From positions 5,332,001-5,396,000 of the forward strand of contig JAHEWK010000001.1 in NCBI GenBank assembly GCA_020740775.1: a DNA stretch of 64,000 nt, given 5' to 3'. The position numbers and the translations under genes are program-made. The DNA comes from Ilyonectria destructans. Taxonomy: Eukaryota > Ascomycota > Sordariomycetes > Hypocreales > Nectriaceae. Shown here one piece after another: positions 9,455 through 20,429 of this stretch (its first letter is position 1; each line of letters starts with the position of its first letter). The notes beneath the pieces were generated by a model, which was not told the origin of the DNA, did not search any database, and saw nothing but the letters and a program-made list of their open reading frames with translations.

Positions 9455-12400
9455 GCAACACCCGCATTCTCAGGGAAACCGTTTTGACGTTTTGGCCGTG
9501 TGCCGTATCCCCTCCCCGTGTCTCGTCCCCGTCACGATGACAGGCTGGGTGACCAGGCCCTGCGTCGGGCCACGGCACAAGGCCCACCCTGCTGGGAGAC
9601 AGCGCTCTCAGCACTCAACAGCTCCCCGCGGGTGCGGAGGACCGGGCAACATGGCTATCCGTCATGGCCGACTGCGAAGAATGAAGGCTGCTCCGCCGAG
9701 CATGTCGCCAAAAGCCCGCCCAAAGCCCGTCGCCGTGAGAGGTGATGCCACACGCCCCCCCGTAGCTCCGCCTCCCAGGCTGGCACCGGGGTGGTTAACG
9801 AACGCGAGCAATCCGAAAATCCGAAAACCCTTGCGCGTTAGGGCAGCAAAAGGGGAGCGAAAGCGACGTGCGTGCACCGTCTCACAGGCTCCAGCGCTCG
9901 ACGCCTGCTCGGCCTCACTCGGCCACGCACATCCCGTACGTAAGGCACAGGCGATGTACCACCAGAACGTAGGGCTGAGAAAAGTGGTCGCCTACACCGT
10001 ATCACAGCCAAGGGCGAGAGCGAGTGCGACGCCCAAACCGACCAAACCGACTAAAGCGAGCCAATCAAGCAGCCTCCCTCGGCCAAAGTTCCTGGCGGCC
10101 GCTCCTCATGGCCTTGCCCACGTAAGCGTGCTCGCCCTTTGCCCTCCAGGGCATTAGTTACAGGGCATTAATCCTCAGCCTGGAGGTTGTTTCGTCACCA
10201 ATCGTGGCATGACAACCTCGCGTGGAGGCTTTGGCCAGGCATTGCAACATTGCAACTGCGCCGCTGCCCCTTTGGCCGTTCCCCTTTTCATTCACATGCA
10301 CACTCGTGCGTACCTGTGCCACGCATCCCCCACGTATGTCTCGTCTAAAAAGGAAGCATTGGTCGGCCAGGGAAGGCAGCAGAATTACAGTTGCAGGGCA
10401 AGCAAGGTGTTCAGATCTGCCTTGGCCAGGCCCCTGTTCTCGCACGCAGCGACGCCCACAGCAACGCGACATGGGACCGACTCGGCGTCGGAGCCATCAC
10501 GGCCGCCGGGTGTGGGACGACGGCGGCGACGGCACACACGGCTCCTCTCTGCCTTCTTCCCCCAGCAATGCGGCGATCGCACGGGGATTCACAAACTCCG
10601 ACGACTGTCCGAATGGCACCGGCATTGGCTGCAACAGCGCCAAGAATCGCAACTCCAGGCCTCGCTACTGGACGCCTTGTAAACTCTCCAGATGGTGCTT
10701 AGTGAGTGATCGTCCGCGTTGTCGGGCCTCAATGTCGCAATCGCAACCCCCCAAGGGCCTATAGCAGGGCGTGCTCGTCACCTCCATTTGGCTCCTCGCA
10801 GCGAGGTCCTGGGTTCCTCAGTTCCGCATGACTTTGAAACGCGTGCCAATGTACAGAGGACCCCGTTCGGCAAGCCACAATTGCAACCAGATGCACGGCG
10901 TCGGTGGTGATTCATCCGGCCATCTGCGAGGGGATGACTGACCGCTGGTCTGGTTAAGGTTCACTGGACACAGTCAGCGTCCCAGCAACCAAAAGGGCGG
11001 AGATGGAGATTTGTCAATCCCCCTCACTCCGACATCCCAGTCACGTCGATTTTGTAATCCACCCGGCCGAAAGAGCACGATGACTGCAGCCTGGATTTCC
11101 GCACAATCCTCCCTGGCACACGCCCCCCCTTTCCCCCTACTTTCGTGGCAGCCTCACACCGAGACGAGAGGAGGCCCTAAGTCGATGCCTAATTCCACCT
11201 CTGGGGGGCTTTGCTTCCTAATGAGATGCGAAGCTTCTAGGGGTTCCTGTGGGGTGGATCAATGCCGGAGCCGAGCGTCCATGACTCTGCTAATTTGGTC
11301 GTATTCCCCTTGGGCGATCCGACAGACAACTTTAATTGCGCTTACACGCTGCGCCTCTTGTTGTGGCTGTAGAAGCCATCGCTCGCTTTCGGGGTCGTGA
11401 ACCACCCCGATACCTCCATGCCCGTTGCGGAGGAACTGGATCCCGTCCCTCAGATCAGATTGATTGCGCATCATATGCGCAGTCCGGGGTCAGCCACTTT
11501 TGGCTGGGGTCGTCGATAAGACCACGCTGGCCATGGACCCCAAGAAATACTGACGTAGTGGTGTTGGTATCTCCTAGCCCCGAGCACCCGCATCATCGCA
11601 CACCAGCCAAAGCCGTAATTCCGGTCGGTGTTAACTAGGGGAATATGGACAGCGCCAGCAGAAGCAAGCCACTTCGCGCATCTTGGTGCTTATCTACAAC
11701 GAGGAAAGCCATTCGAGCCACCTCTCATTCGCTGAATCAGCTTCAAGAATATTTCTACTACGTCGCAGCTCACAAGCTCTTAGCCCCGTGCCGTAAATCC
11801 GCCACCACCCGGACGGAGGAATTGATTCGAGCAACCTCCGAAGCCACAAGCCACCTGCCTCACACGCACGAGAGTTCGCATCCCCAGGTTCTTACTGTAT
11901 TGGTCGCAACCAAATTCCTATCTGAGGTTGATTGGGCTTATCCATTTCCAGAATCCGTAGCATGCACCGCCAACGCTGACACCAGCACGCACACAAGGCG
12001 TCCCACGGCAACAGCACGGCAACAGCACGGCACTCTTTCGGAGACCCACGGCGGCCGACCCACCGAAAAGTCCCGACGGGCACGTATTGAACCCGGCAGC
12101 TAAAGAACCCAGAACCCTTTTGGGACGTCAACACGCTAATGTTGAGGGCTTACACGGATCTTGGAATTTTGCAAATGTCACCTGGCCGCTCAAGTCGCAC
12201 AGGCCTCATGGCAACTCATCATGCCCCGTTATCGGGTCTTGCGGCACTATGAGTCCGTCATCGCGCCTAACCCCCGGTTCTCTCCTCGTTCCTTGCGTGC
12301 TTCTTTAGAGTGTTTAGCGCCTTGAAGCCGGTTCCTGCCGTTCGGTAGACGGCATGGGACGTGTACGGGCCGTACGGATCGGGAGCCCGGCCATAACACG

Positions 12401-14343
12401 GAGGATGTGGTGTCAAGATGCCGAGGCCGAGTCGCGAGCCTTGGCCTCATCCAGGGCACACTCCCTTCATGCGACACCGCATAAGAGCCTCGTTGAGTGG
12501 ATCTCCGATCGTCCCTGCCTCTGCTATTCCCTGTCGAGAGAGTCCTACAAGGGACTGGATACGAAAATCGCCTTCACCACGGAAACGGCCACAGCTCTCC
12601 GGGTTCCAACTTGGCATCCCAGTCTGATGGGTCTACTCTAACTTACATGCCTCACCGGTGTCAAACCCCCCTAGTCGTTTACAGTAGGTAGTATCTACTC
12701 CCAGTAAGTGTTAGTAAATGTGAAGCTGCAAATTTGACAGGTGGAAACGAGGATACTCAGGCCAAGACGAAGCACTGGCGGACTGACCGGCAGGTTGTAA
12801 GTTGTCGCGCTGTAGTCTGTTCGAATCAGTTGCATCTCATATCTCCCATGACGGAGGTATGCATGTCAAAGGTGATGGTGTAGTGTTATTGGTGCGAAGT
12901 CGTTTTTGCGCTGGTGTAAATGGTGGTTATCATGCATGATTTGGCGAGGCAACCCCAAACGAATCTCAATGCTCGCAATGAAATGTCCAATTGTCTCATC
13001 TGAGCGTTGGTCATAGCACACCTAACGTAATTTTAACCCAAACATGTTGTGTTGGCTACATCTAGGTGTACAGACTCTGAAAAATTACAAATTTGCCGAA
13101 TTTGGTGGTCGTGTAGGGTGGCACATCAACGCGAACATGCTCGAAATCATGGTGATACTATTTCGATAATACCCAAGATCATGCCCCATATGCTTATCTT
13201 ACTTCTTTTCTTTTCTTCTATTTTACTCCTGTTTCTTAGGCTCCTATTGGATATGAGGGTGGAATGTTGGATCATCTTGCTCCTTTGCAGATCTTGGCGG
13301 ACCACACAAAACGTGCTCCCTCACCACCTTCACTTTCTCTGTCAGCAAAACGCATCGTGCTCTTGACCAGTTCTAGACACACACATCCCATGTCCAACGT
13401 TGGATCCGTAAATGGAATGGTCGCTGACCACCACGGCGATGCTGTGAAACCCCATACTGGCGCGCAACCACATGCAAAGGTCGCATCCAACAAGCGCGTT
13501 GATTTCAAATCTCGTCTCTTCTCTCGTTGATTATTCTCACACACGACCACTGCATATTGAAACCACCACCTACGTCACACGTCTCCCCTGGTAGGGCGCT
13601 CTCTCCCAGGATGCCGCCCCCCGGCCCGGCGATGTCTTTGTAATAGACGTGCAGCTCGCCGAGTCGCCGAGTCTCCGCCAAGTCTCCGCAATGCCGTCCT
13701 CCCGCAGGAGAGCACACACCTAAACCACCAACCCGGCATCTCCAAACCGAAAATTTCGCAGTCTATTGCAAGCCCAGCTGCGCGCGATGCCACATCGGTG
13801 GGCTGATGGAGACGGAGTGCCGCTGTCAAGCCCTTGTCGAGCCCGCAGATGTGACGACGATCCTTCTGTGGAAGCTTCGCTAATGCATCCACGCATGTTC
13901 CATGCATGTTCGCGAAGCACGCCACAAACCGCCCCATAGCAGGACCCTCGGATTCGCAAACTAAAGCCCGCATCAACACCGAGATGTCGATGTCACCTGC
14001 GTACTACGTAGTATGCAGAGATTTTCTCTTCTCTTGAAAGCCCCTGCATCCACGCTTAGGAGGCCCGTGTCGGATCCGACCAGGGAGGGGCGTGGGCTCC
14101 ATTGTGATCTGTGCTCTGAGGCATTAGACAGATCGGGATCCTTGAGCAGCATCAATGTCCACAGTTGACAGCTCAGCGACGTCACTGTAGCGAGAATCCG
14201 CAATCACCAGTAGACGATTCACGGGAATTGAACATTTGCATGGGTGACCGTATCTTTTACCACTATTCCCTTTTCGTCACGGCCGTCAACACATCGGTCC
14301 AGCTTTTCAGACTTGACTTTTCTCGACACTGAAATAAGCCTAG

Positions 14344-14427
14344 GATGCTAAGGAATAAGACTTAGATGCTAAGAAATAAGACTTAGATGCCAAGAAATAA
14401 GACTTATATGTTAAGAAATAATAATTA
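14344..14427. repeat. 21-bp AT-rich tandem repeat, four copies
   Basis: The unit GATGCTAAGAAATAAGACTTA is present four times with few changes, preceded by a partial copy. The last copy has diverged (TATGTTAAG). It overlaps the point where the helicase-like pseudogene loses its homology, so it may mark the breakpoint of that truncation. Confidence 0.85.
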
Positions 14428-16230
14428 CATCATAATAGCTAATATGAGATCCCTTCCGAATTTCCTTCGGGCCCTTCGTAAGAGAATCCGGCGTATTTTG
14501 CATGGGATTGTCGCGGTAGATAGTAGCAACAAGCTCTCTTACGAACGTCGCGTTTGTCGGATTGGTGAACGATGTACCAACGGGACACTCCATGGAATGT
14601 TCAACATGGCAGAAAATCGAGTTGACCTGAAGCTTCGGTGAGAAATTGCGAAGCCAGCTCAACATTCGACCGGTAACAGGAGTGGCAGCTCGGTTCACGA
14701 TGTCCATCCGCTCGTGGTAAAAGTAGACATTGGGCCATGTAGCAACTGTTCCCAAAGCTCGGTGGTTCGAATGAAGGACAATATCAACCTTCCCGAGAGT
14801 ATCGACGCGAGAGAGGTAGCTGGTCTCGCGCTGAGGTCCGAACATGTCGCGGAAAACGATATCTTGTTGAGCTGGGGCCATTGGTCTGAACCGCCTCACA
14901 TCGCTCATCTACATAATAGCAGAATATGGACATTTAGCCGCGGGGATCATTGCAATTACCTCGGTCATTCGGCCAGCTTCGTCGACGATGACTAGATCCG
15001 GCTTCCATTCGACGTGATTCAAGAATTGTGCCATTGCCACAGGCGTCGCATAAATCGCTCGACATTTCTGATCAGTGTAGTCGAGCAACACACGAACAGC
15101 TTGTCCGTACCTTTCCTTGTTGGCCCTAAAGGTATCGGGATCCTCGACCTTGTTGCGAACCGCTTCGTGAAATTCCGCCCAAGTCTCTTTGTCACTGCCA
15201 GCGATGCGCTTCAGGTGACATCACAATCCGCAGATCTGACTGCCAATGCCAATACTGAGAGCAGAGTTGCTTAGTTGGCTCCCCAGAACAGACTTGTCGA
15301 CGACGCCATAGTCGGACTCAAGCGCAAGGTCGGAGACAAGCCCGTTTGCCGACTCTTTCCATGGAAGGCCGAAATGCGCAACGTCTTCCGACCGGACAAG
15401 GCCGGGCCACGCTGCATCTACTTGGCGAAGTTGGTCCCTGCGACAAGTTCCCTGCAGAAGGCACTCATGCAACATTTCAACTCTGTTGCCGAGATCAGCT
15501 GGAAAGAGCACAGTCCTGAGGCGAACGAATGTTCTTTTTCGGAAATGGCCAAGTGCATCATCCCATCCGGAACCAATGATGCAGCCGTCGGGTGGAGCTG
15601 GGAAATCCTCTGTCTCCATCGTCTCTTGCATATCGACATCGACCTCATTGATTTTCGCGCGAATCAACTCCATCTGGTCGGTGCCAGGCCATTTGGGAGC
15701 GCCTTTCATGCCATCAGCACCGTCCTCATTGTCGTCGTCATTGTCGTCCTCTGCATCATCGACTATGCTTGTCTGCACCAAGGGGAGACTGTCGCGGTTC
15801 ACATAATGAGCCTGGGGTGGTCCAGCCAAGACAGCATCGCAAATTTCAATGCCCAAGGTGGATTTTCCAGCGCCAGGGCCGCCCAGGATGGTGACTCGGC
15901 CGAAGTTTGTCTTCTTCAGCCTGCTAATGGCATCATCTGCTCGCCCTGATATGCTCCATTGCTGAACCTTTCTCCCAGGATTGGAAAGTCAACAAGCAAA
16001 TCTCGGGTTGCGAGGCCAAAAACTTCGTCAAACCTCAGAGCATGGTTCTACCAAGCCTGAGGTTCGGATTTTGTCAAACTATTCAGAGATGTGGCTGTAT
16101 CACATTCGGCTGCCATCGTCGTTGTGCTAGGATTCAATTCCACTTCAACTGGTACTGAAGCTTGGGCTCTGGGTGATTGGGGTCGAACATGGTCCTGATC
16201 GGTGGTCGTTCCAACCTAGCTGGTCATGCC
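14411..16230 (-). pseudogene. SF1 (NFX1/Upf1-like) helicase, truncated and interrupted
   Basis: Reading down from about 16.2 kb on the minus strand: a coding-like N-terminal piece (DEVFGLATRDLLVDFPILG), a frame change near 15,970, then Walker A GGPGAGKST near 15,865-15,890, an acidic linker, a TGA stop at 15,221-15,223, and in the same frame after it VIVDEAGRMTE, a motif II of DEAG type (about 14,960-14,990). An intron with normal GT...TAG borders (about 14,912-14,959) follows, and the next exon starts MSDVRRFRPMAPAQQDI and contains a further SF1-like block. The protein then ends in unrelated AT-rich sequence at 14,411, so the second RecA lobe is incomplete. The relatives are RNA/DNA helicases of the AAA_11/AAA_12 type. 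One nonsense codon, at least one frameshift and loss of the C-terminus argue against function. Confidence 0.7.
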
Positions 16231-18847
16231 CTCTGTCGGGGAGGTGCTATTGAAAAGAGAGCGATAGCGGCGGTGACACCTGGGGCAGTGGGATGCGCTT
16301 GGCAGGGAAAGGAATGTTGAACTCAGGCACCTCAGGGGACACGCGGTCGCTCGCGTTCCAACCGCCTCGAGTCAATGTTCGCGAATGTCAGATCCTCAGA
16401 ATTGTTACGAAAAAAACTGTAGATGTCGCGAAATGGCTGCAAATGGCTGGCGCGAAGGAAAAATCCTTCCACGCCCACCCATATCCTGCGTAGTGAGGGA
16501 AACCGATGGAAATAGAGATGAGGGCGCAGCAATTTGGAATGCGAGGAGAACTGCTTTGGCATGGCTGTGGATTGACTCGGTACTTCTTCAAGTCGTCAAA
16601 GAACTACCTGGACGGAATGGCCACACGATATTCGCTGTCGATATTCATTTTCTTTCAGTGACGTGGGTAGGGAGGTACTGAACATGCTGGTGGTAGTGGG
16701 AGGCGTGTCGTCTTCTAGACCCAAGTCCTCTGGTGTTCATCTCGACACAAGGCGTCTAATATTGAGCCCACTGGCATTTGGCTTCGGTATGAAGTCCAGA
16801 AAAGTGATTCTCAGAGACTTTCATGGTATCCGCAGGGTAACGGGACAGGAATATGTCGTTGAGGGACACGATGGGATGAACCGAGCGTGAGGCCTTGGGA
16901 ATTCTAATGACGAGCAGATCGCCTCTTCGGGCTCAGCGTCAACAATCTTCTCTGTCCAGTATCGCCTTCTAGCAGGGAGTGGACTTCCGAACTTGCTCCT
17001 GTGGTCGCTCGCTGGCGTAGCGGAGGTATAAACGGGGATAGAAAATGTTCTCGTTCTTCATGCTGAAGACGGGCTTGTTATCCACGCCGGTTCTTGCCGC
17101 AGTCTCTCACCCTCTGTTTCTTTGTCGCCATTGCGAAGGTATAGTAGTATATATGACGTGATGCAGTTGGGAAGACAGTGATGAGGAATGAAGGCGAGGG
17201 TTGAAGAGAGGGACGACATTTTGGTTTGTTTGTCGATGGGAAATTGGGTCTCAGCTGTACTAAGTTTGCACGGCCGGTTGGTAGCGGTATGCAATCAACG
17301 AAAAATGAAACGAAGATTTCCGATGATTGTGATGGACACACGGCAGAGTGTTTGACGTAAGGTGGTCCATAGGTATAGAATTGATGGTGAATGCGACACT
17401 GGCCGCTAGATGTGTGGTACAAGGTGGGCTAGGCTCAGGCTCCGTTGCGCCTAAGATGGTCCCGACTCTCAGAATGATTGTTCGAGCTGCGAGTGACCCT
17501 GGTTAAGCAAGTGCGCTTTATCAGTCATTGTTGCGGTTGGGTTGTTTCCTCCTCGTTGGCCTCGTAAGCCGCAGATTAAACCCACTCGGATATTTATTGG
17601 TCGGGCCAAAGGGAAGATTGAAGGGAAGGGTTGAGTGACGATCAGACTTAGTGGGAGCTCCGAGGGCATATTGAGTCGCGGCAGCATCAGAGCTGGAAGA
17701 CTGCAACATGATGGCGTATCGGACTTGTGTGGATTGGGTGAAGGCTGAGTGGAGCGGGTTGCGACCATGGCCGAGGTGCTTTAGGGTTGCTTGAGAAGAA
17801 TTGAGTAGTGACAAATCTTGGGTCTTTTTGGCGCTTCTCAGGTCGTAGAGATTATGGAAATAGTGGAGAAGGCGCAATGTTTGTGGCTCATTGAGAGAAT
17901 GTCTTTGTGGATAGCCGAACGATGAGGAATCTTGAGTTGATGGAGCTGCTTGGAGGCAAGTGAAATTCCACGAGCCCACTCAAGTAAATACCCAGGAGCT
18001 GGGTTGAGTGAGTGTGACTTGTCGACACTATCTGCATCAACGAAGGAGGTTTCAGCAAGGAATTTGTTGCTGATCGAGGATGCCGTGGAGTTTTGGTCAG
18101 TCGGGAAGACGGAAGGCAGAGGGTGTTCATCTGGCTATAGAGTCAGTGAGTGCTCGAATAGTATGCTAAGCATGGGAGAAAGTAAAATCATACCTATTTG
18201 CGTATGCAAATACCCTCACATTATCAACTGGTCGACGTGGTTTTCGGTAAGTACTGTGTGTTGTGGAGATCAGGTTGATGCCTCAGGAAGTTCGCGTGAC
18301 GATGGCAGGTTGGCAACCATCTGTTCTGTGATCGGATCTCAATTTAGGCGCTGCGACAACGTCCTTCCGATCGCGGGGAATAGGTGGGAGCAAACAGCTC
18401 TCCACTCAATGTCCAACAAGCCAGCCATCCGCCAGCTGCTTTCAAAACTCCAAGTTGGGTCTGGGAATCGCTCCTGGCATGCAACAACCACGAACACGGA
18501 ATATGTCGATGAATCATCGCCTGGTGACAGAAGAGCCCGCGGCCAGACACGCTTAATATAGATGTCCTCGCTCCTACTCTGGTTGTGTGCCCTCCTGGGC
18601 AGTGGGGATTCAATCATCTCTTGCACACTCAAACTACCTTGGCTGAATATAATCAAGAAAGCAGTCAGCACATCAATAATGGGGACAGGGAGAACGAGAT
18701 ACCCACCTAACAAACGGGGAGGACCATTTAACGCACCTCCGGAATTCAAAGAGAAACGCACCTAAACATGGAGACGAAAAAAATTTGCACCACCTCACAC
18801 ACAAGGCAGCAGGAGCCAGCGTGAATCACTGACAAAGGGCCAAGGGC
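16231..18847. other. intergenic; possible further pseudogene debris
   Basis: On the minus strand at 16,270-16,380 a coding-like stretch (VPEFNIPFPAKRIPLPQV) probably belongs to the 5' part of the helicase pseudogene. Frames at 17.5-18.1 kb on the minus strand look weakly coding but no domain or splice model emerges. I cannot support a gene here. Confidence 0.4.
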
Positions 18848-18854
18848 TATATAA
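18848..18854 (+). promoter_or_regulatory. TATA box
   Basis: TATATAA about 280 bp upstream of the ATG of the coiled-coil protein gene at 19,135 and in the right orientation. It implies a leader of roughly 250 nt. Confidence 0.45.
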
Positions 18855-19134
18855 CACAACCAACACATCCTGAAGCAGAACTGAATTTCAACTCAACATC
18901 TTCTGAGCACACGAGTTCTCCTCATTTTCTTCCTTCAAAATCCAACCACAATTCATCACGTCCCTTGGGCCGAACCTGTCATACCGGTTCGGTATTCAAA
19001 CACTCTTCCAAGTTGAGATTTGTGACATTCTAGATACCCAAGCGGCACCAACCCCTTCGACAACGTACGGCAATATCCATATGAGTTTCAGATGCTTGGG
19101 CTCGCTGACACAAACGTTTCTCTAGATCTCCGCC

Positions 19135-20133
19135 ATGCATCCCTTGGCCCCGAGCCCCCTTTTGGATCGCCCTTTTACGGTCCCATCCACTCCGCGCTCC
19201 ACCTTCCAACAGGAGTATACCGTCAATCGTGGAGATGTTCTGGCTGCTGGAAGCACAATCGTTGAAAAAATTGAGAAGCGTGAATCTGACGAAAATGTGC
19301 TTAAGGACGAGGTGGCAGCTTGGCTGGACGAGCACAAGGTTCGAGTGCTCCCAGGTGAAATCAAGGATAGGGTCGAACTATGGGGCTGGCGCTGCACACC
19401 CCCTCACCCTGTGGTTACTTGGATCGCAAATGCCTCCGCCGACCTGACGGAGTATTCTTACACTACAACCGAACAGCTTCCCCATGAGCCATTTCGGACG
19501 TTGGAGATGGTGATTCACCCGCTCCACGACTTTGTGGAACTTGCGAAGACGCTCGAACCTGCTGTACGAAAACGGTTCGAGGCGATGGCTCGGAATTTGG
19601 TCGATCTCACGGACTTGCACACCAAGCAACACGAGTGGTCCCAGGGCAAAATGAAAGAATTAACCGAAGTCCTTTCTAAAACCCTCCACGACTTCAAGGT
19701 ATGCGTCAACCAAGAAGGCAATTCTGTCAATATGGATGGAGTGCGTCAGGCCATCGATGTCATGAATACGAGCATGAACGACATGAACAACAGAATTACA
19801 ATGTCGATGGAGTCGCCGGCCAAGAAGCGAAAACTCTCACTGCCATCCTCCGAGGATCATGCCAAGCAACGCCGAGCTGATCTCCAAGAGCTCGTGGACG
19901 GGATGTTTTTCATCCTGCCAGAGCGCTGCCCGGTCATGAAGCAATTCCAAGAATTCATCCGGTCCGACGACCCAAATGCATTCGACGGAATCGACACCAA
20001 CAGAGAGATTTGCCGCCAGCGACATATCGAGCTCATTCAAAAGCAATGGAGTGGTTCTACTGGGACAGAATGGGTTCGATCGTCTGATCCCTTGCGGGAG
20101 GTGATAAGGCGCGATATTGGCGATGAATCGTGA
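19135..20133 (+). CDS. hypothetical coiled-coil protein with basic NLS-like motif
   Basis: An uninterrupted frame of 332 residues that I do not recognise. The N-terminal 30 residues are Pro/Ser rich. Residues about 30-75 and 130-225 are mostly charged, predicted-helical sequence with heptad-like spacing (VEKIEKRESDENVLKDEVAA; LTEVLSKTLHDF). Residues about 225-235 contain PAKKRKLS, a good monopartite nuclear-localisation-like motif. The C-terminal 70 residues are mixed, with no known domain, signal peptide or membrane span. A TATA box lies about 280 bp upstream. The codon use looks like a normal gene in a region otherwise full of relics. It may be a lineage-specific nuclear protein; the function is unknown. 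Confidence 0.65.
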   Translation: MHPLAPSPLLDRPFTVPSTPRSTFQQEYTVNRGDVLAAGSTIVEKIEKRESDENVLKDEVAAWLDEHKVRVLPGEIKDRVELWGWRCTPPHPVVTWIANASADLTEYSYTTTEQLPHEPFRTLEMVIHPLHDFVELAKTLEPAVRKRFEAMARNLVDLTDLHTKQHEWSQGKMKELTEVLSKTLHDFKVCVNQEGNSVNMDGVRQAIDVMNTSMNDMNNRITMSMESPAKKRKLSLPSSEDHAKQRRADLQELVDGMFFILPERCPVMKQFQEFIRSDDPNAFDGIDTNREICRQRHIELIQKQWSGSTGTEWVRSSDPLREVIRRDIGDES

Positions 20134-20429
20134 TCTAAGATCCGTTCGACAGGCAGCACTGGAAGAAGAGTGAGATGGTGGGAGGGGGGACGACGGGAGT
20201 ATGGCGTTTTGATCACGATGTCCAGGATTCATGGACAGCATTTGGAATTCAGCATGATGATGGTACTGGGATTCAAGGTCTCAGTCCGGTGACCAAGTCT
20301 GATGGCCAAGTCTGATGCTTTTGGGAGGTGGGCTTTAGACAATGGGTATCGTTCATGCAACAAGACGGCACATTCTCCACGTACTAGCTATTTTCAGTTC
20401 GGGTAATGGCAAATCTGTCACTATGATTT

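Larger units (their letters stand above)
8387..14343. other. 6-kb intergenic region, no supported gene
   Basis: There are many short frames, mostly on the plus strand between 9.4 and 12.6 kb, but none has a recognisable domain and their composition looks like GC-rich non-coding DNA. The first kilobase probably contains the promoter and leader of the Ecm13-like gene on the minus strand. A pyrimidine-rich stretch lies at 13,190-13,240. Confidence 0.5.

Noticed and set aside
9402..10157. 251-codon open frame on the plus strand
   Set aside because: Composition is Pro/Arg/Ser/Ala-rich with no domain, and it starts in a tandem-repeat duplication; other frames in the same GC-rich stretch are equally open. 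It is probably chance.
15275..15949. 224-codon plus-strand frame
   Set aside because: It is antisense to the helicase pseudogene, whose Walker A and DEAG motifs are on the minus strand.
17058..18765. Weakly coding minus- and plus-strand frames
   Set aside because: No consistent splice model or known domain; mentioned only as possible debris.
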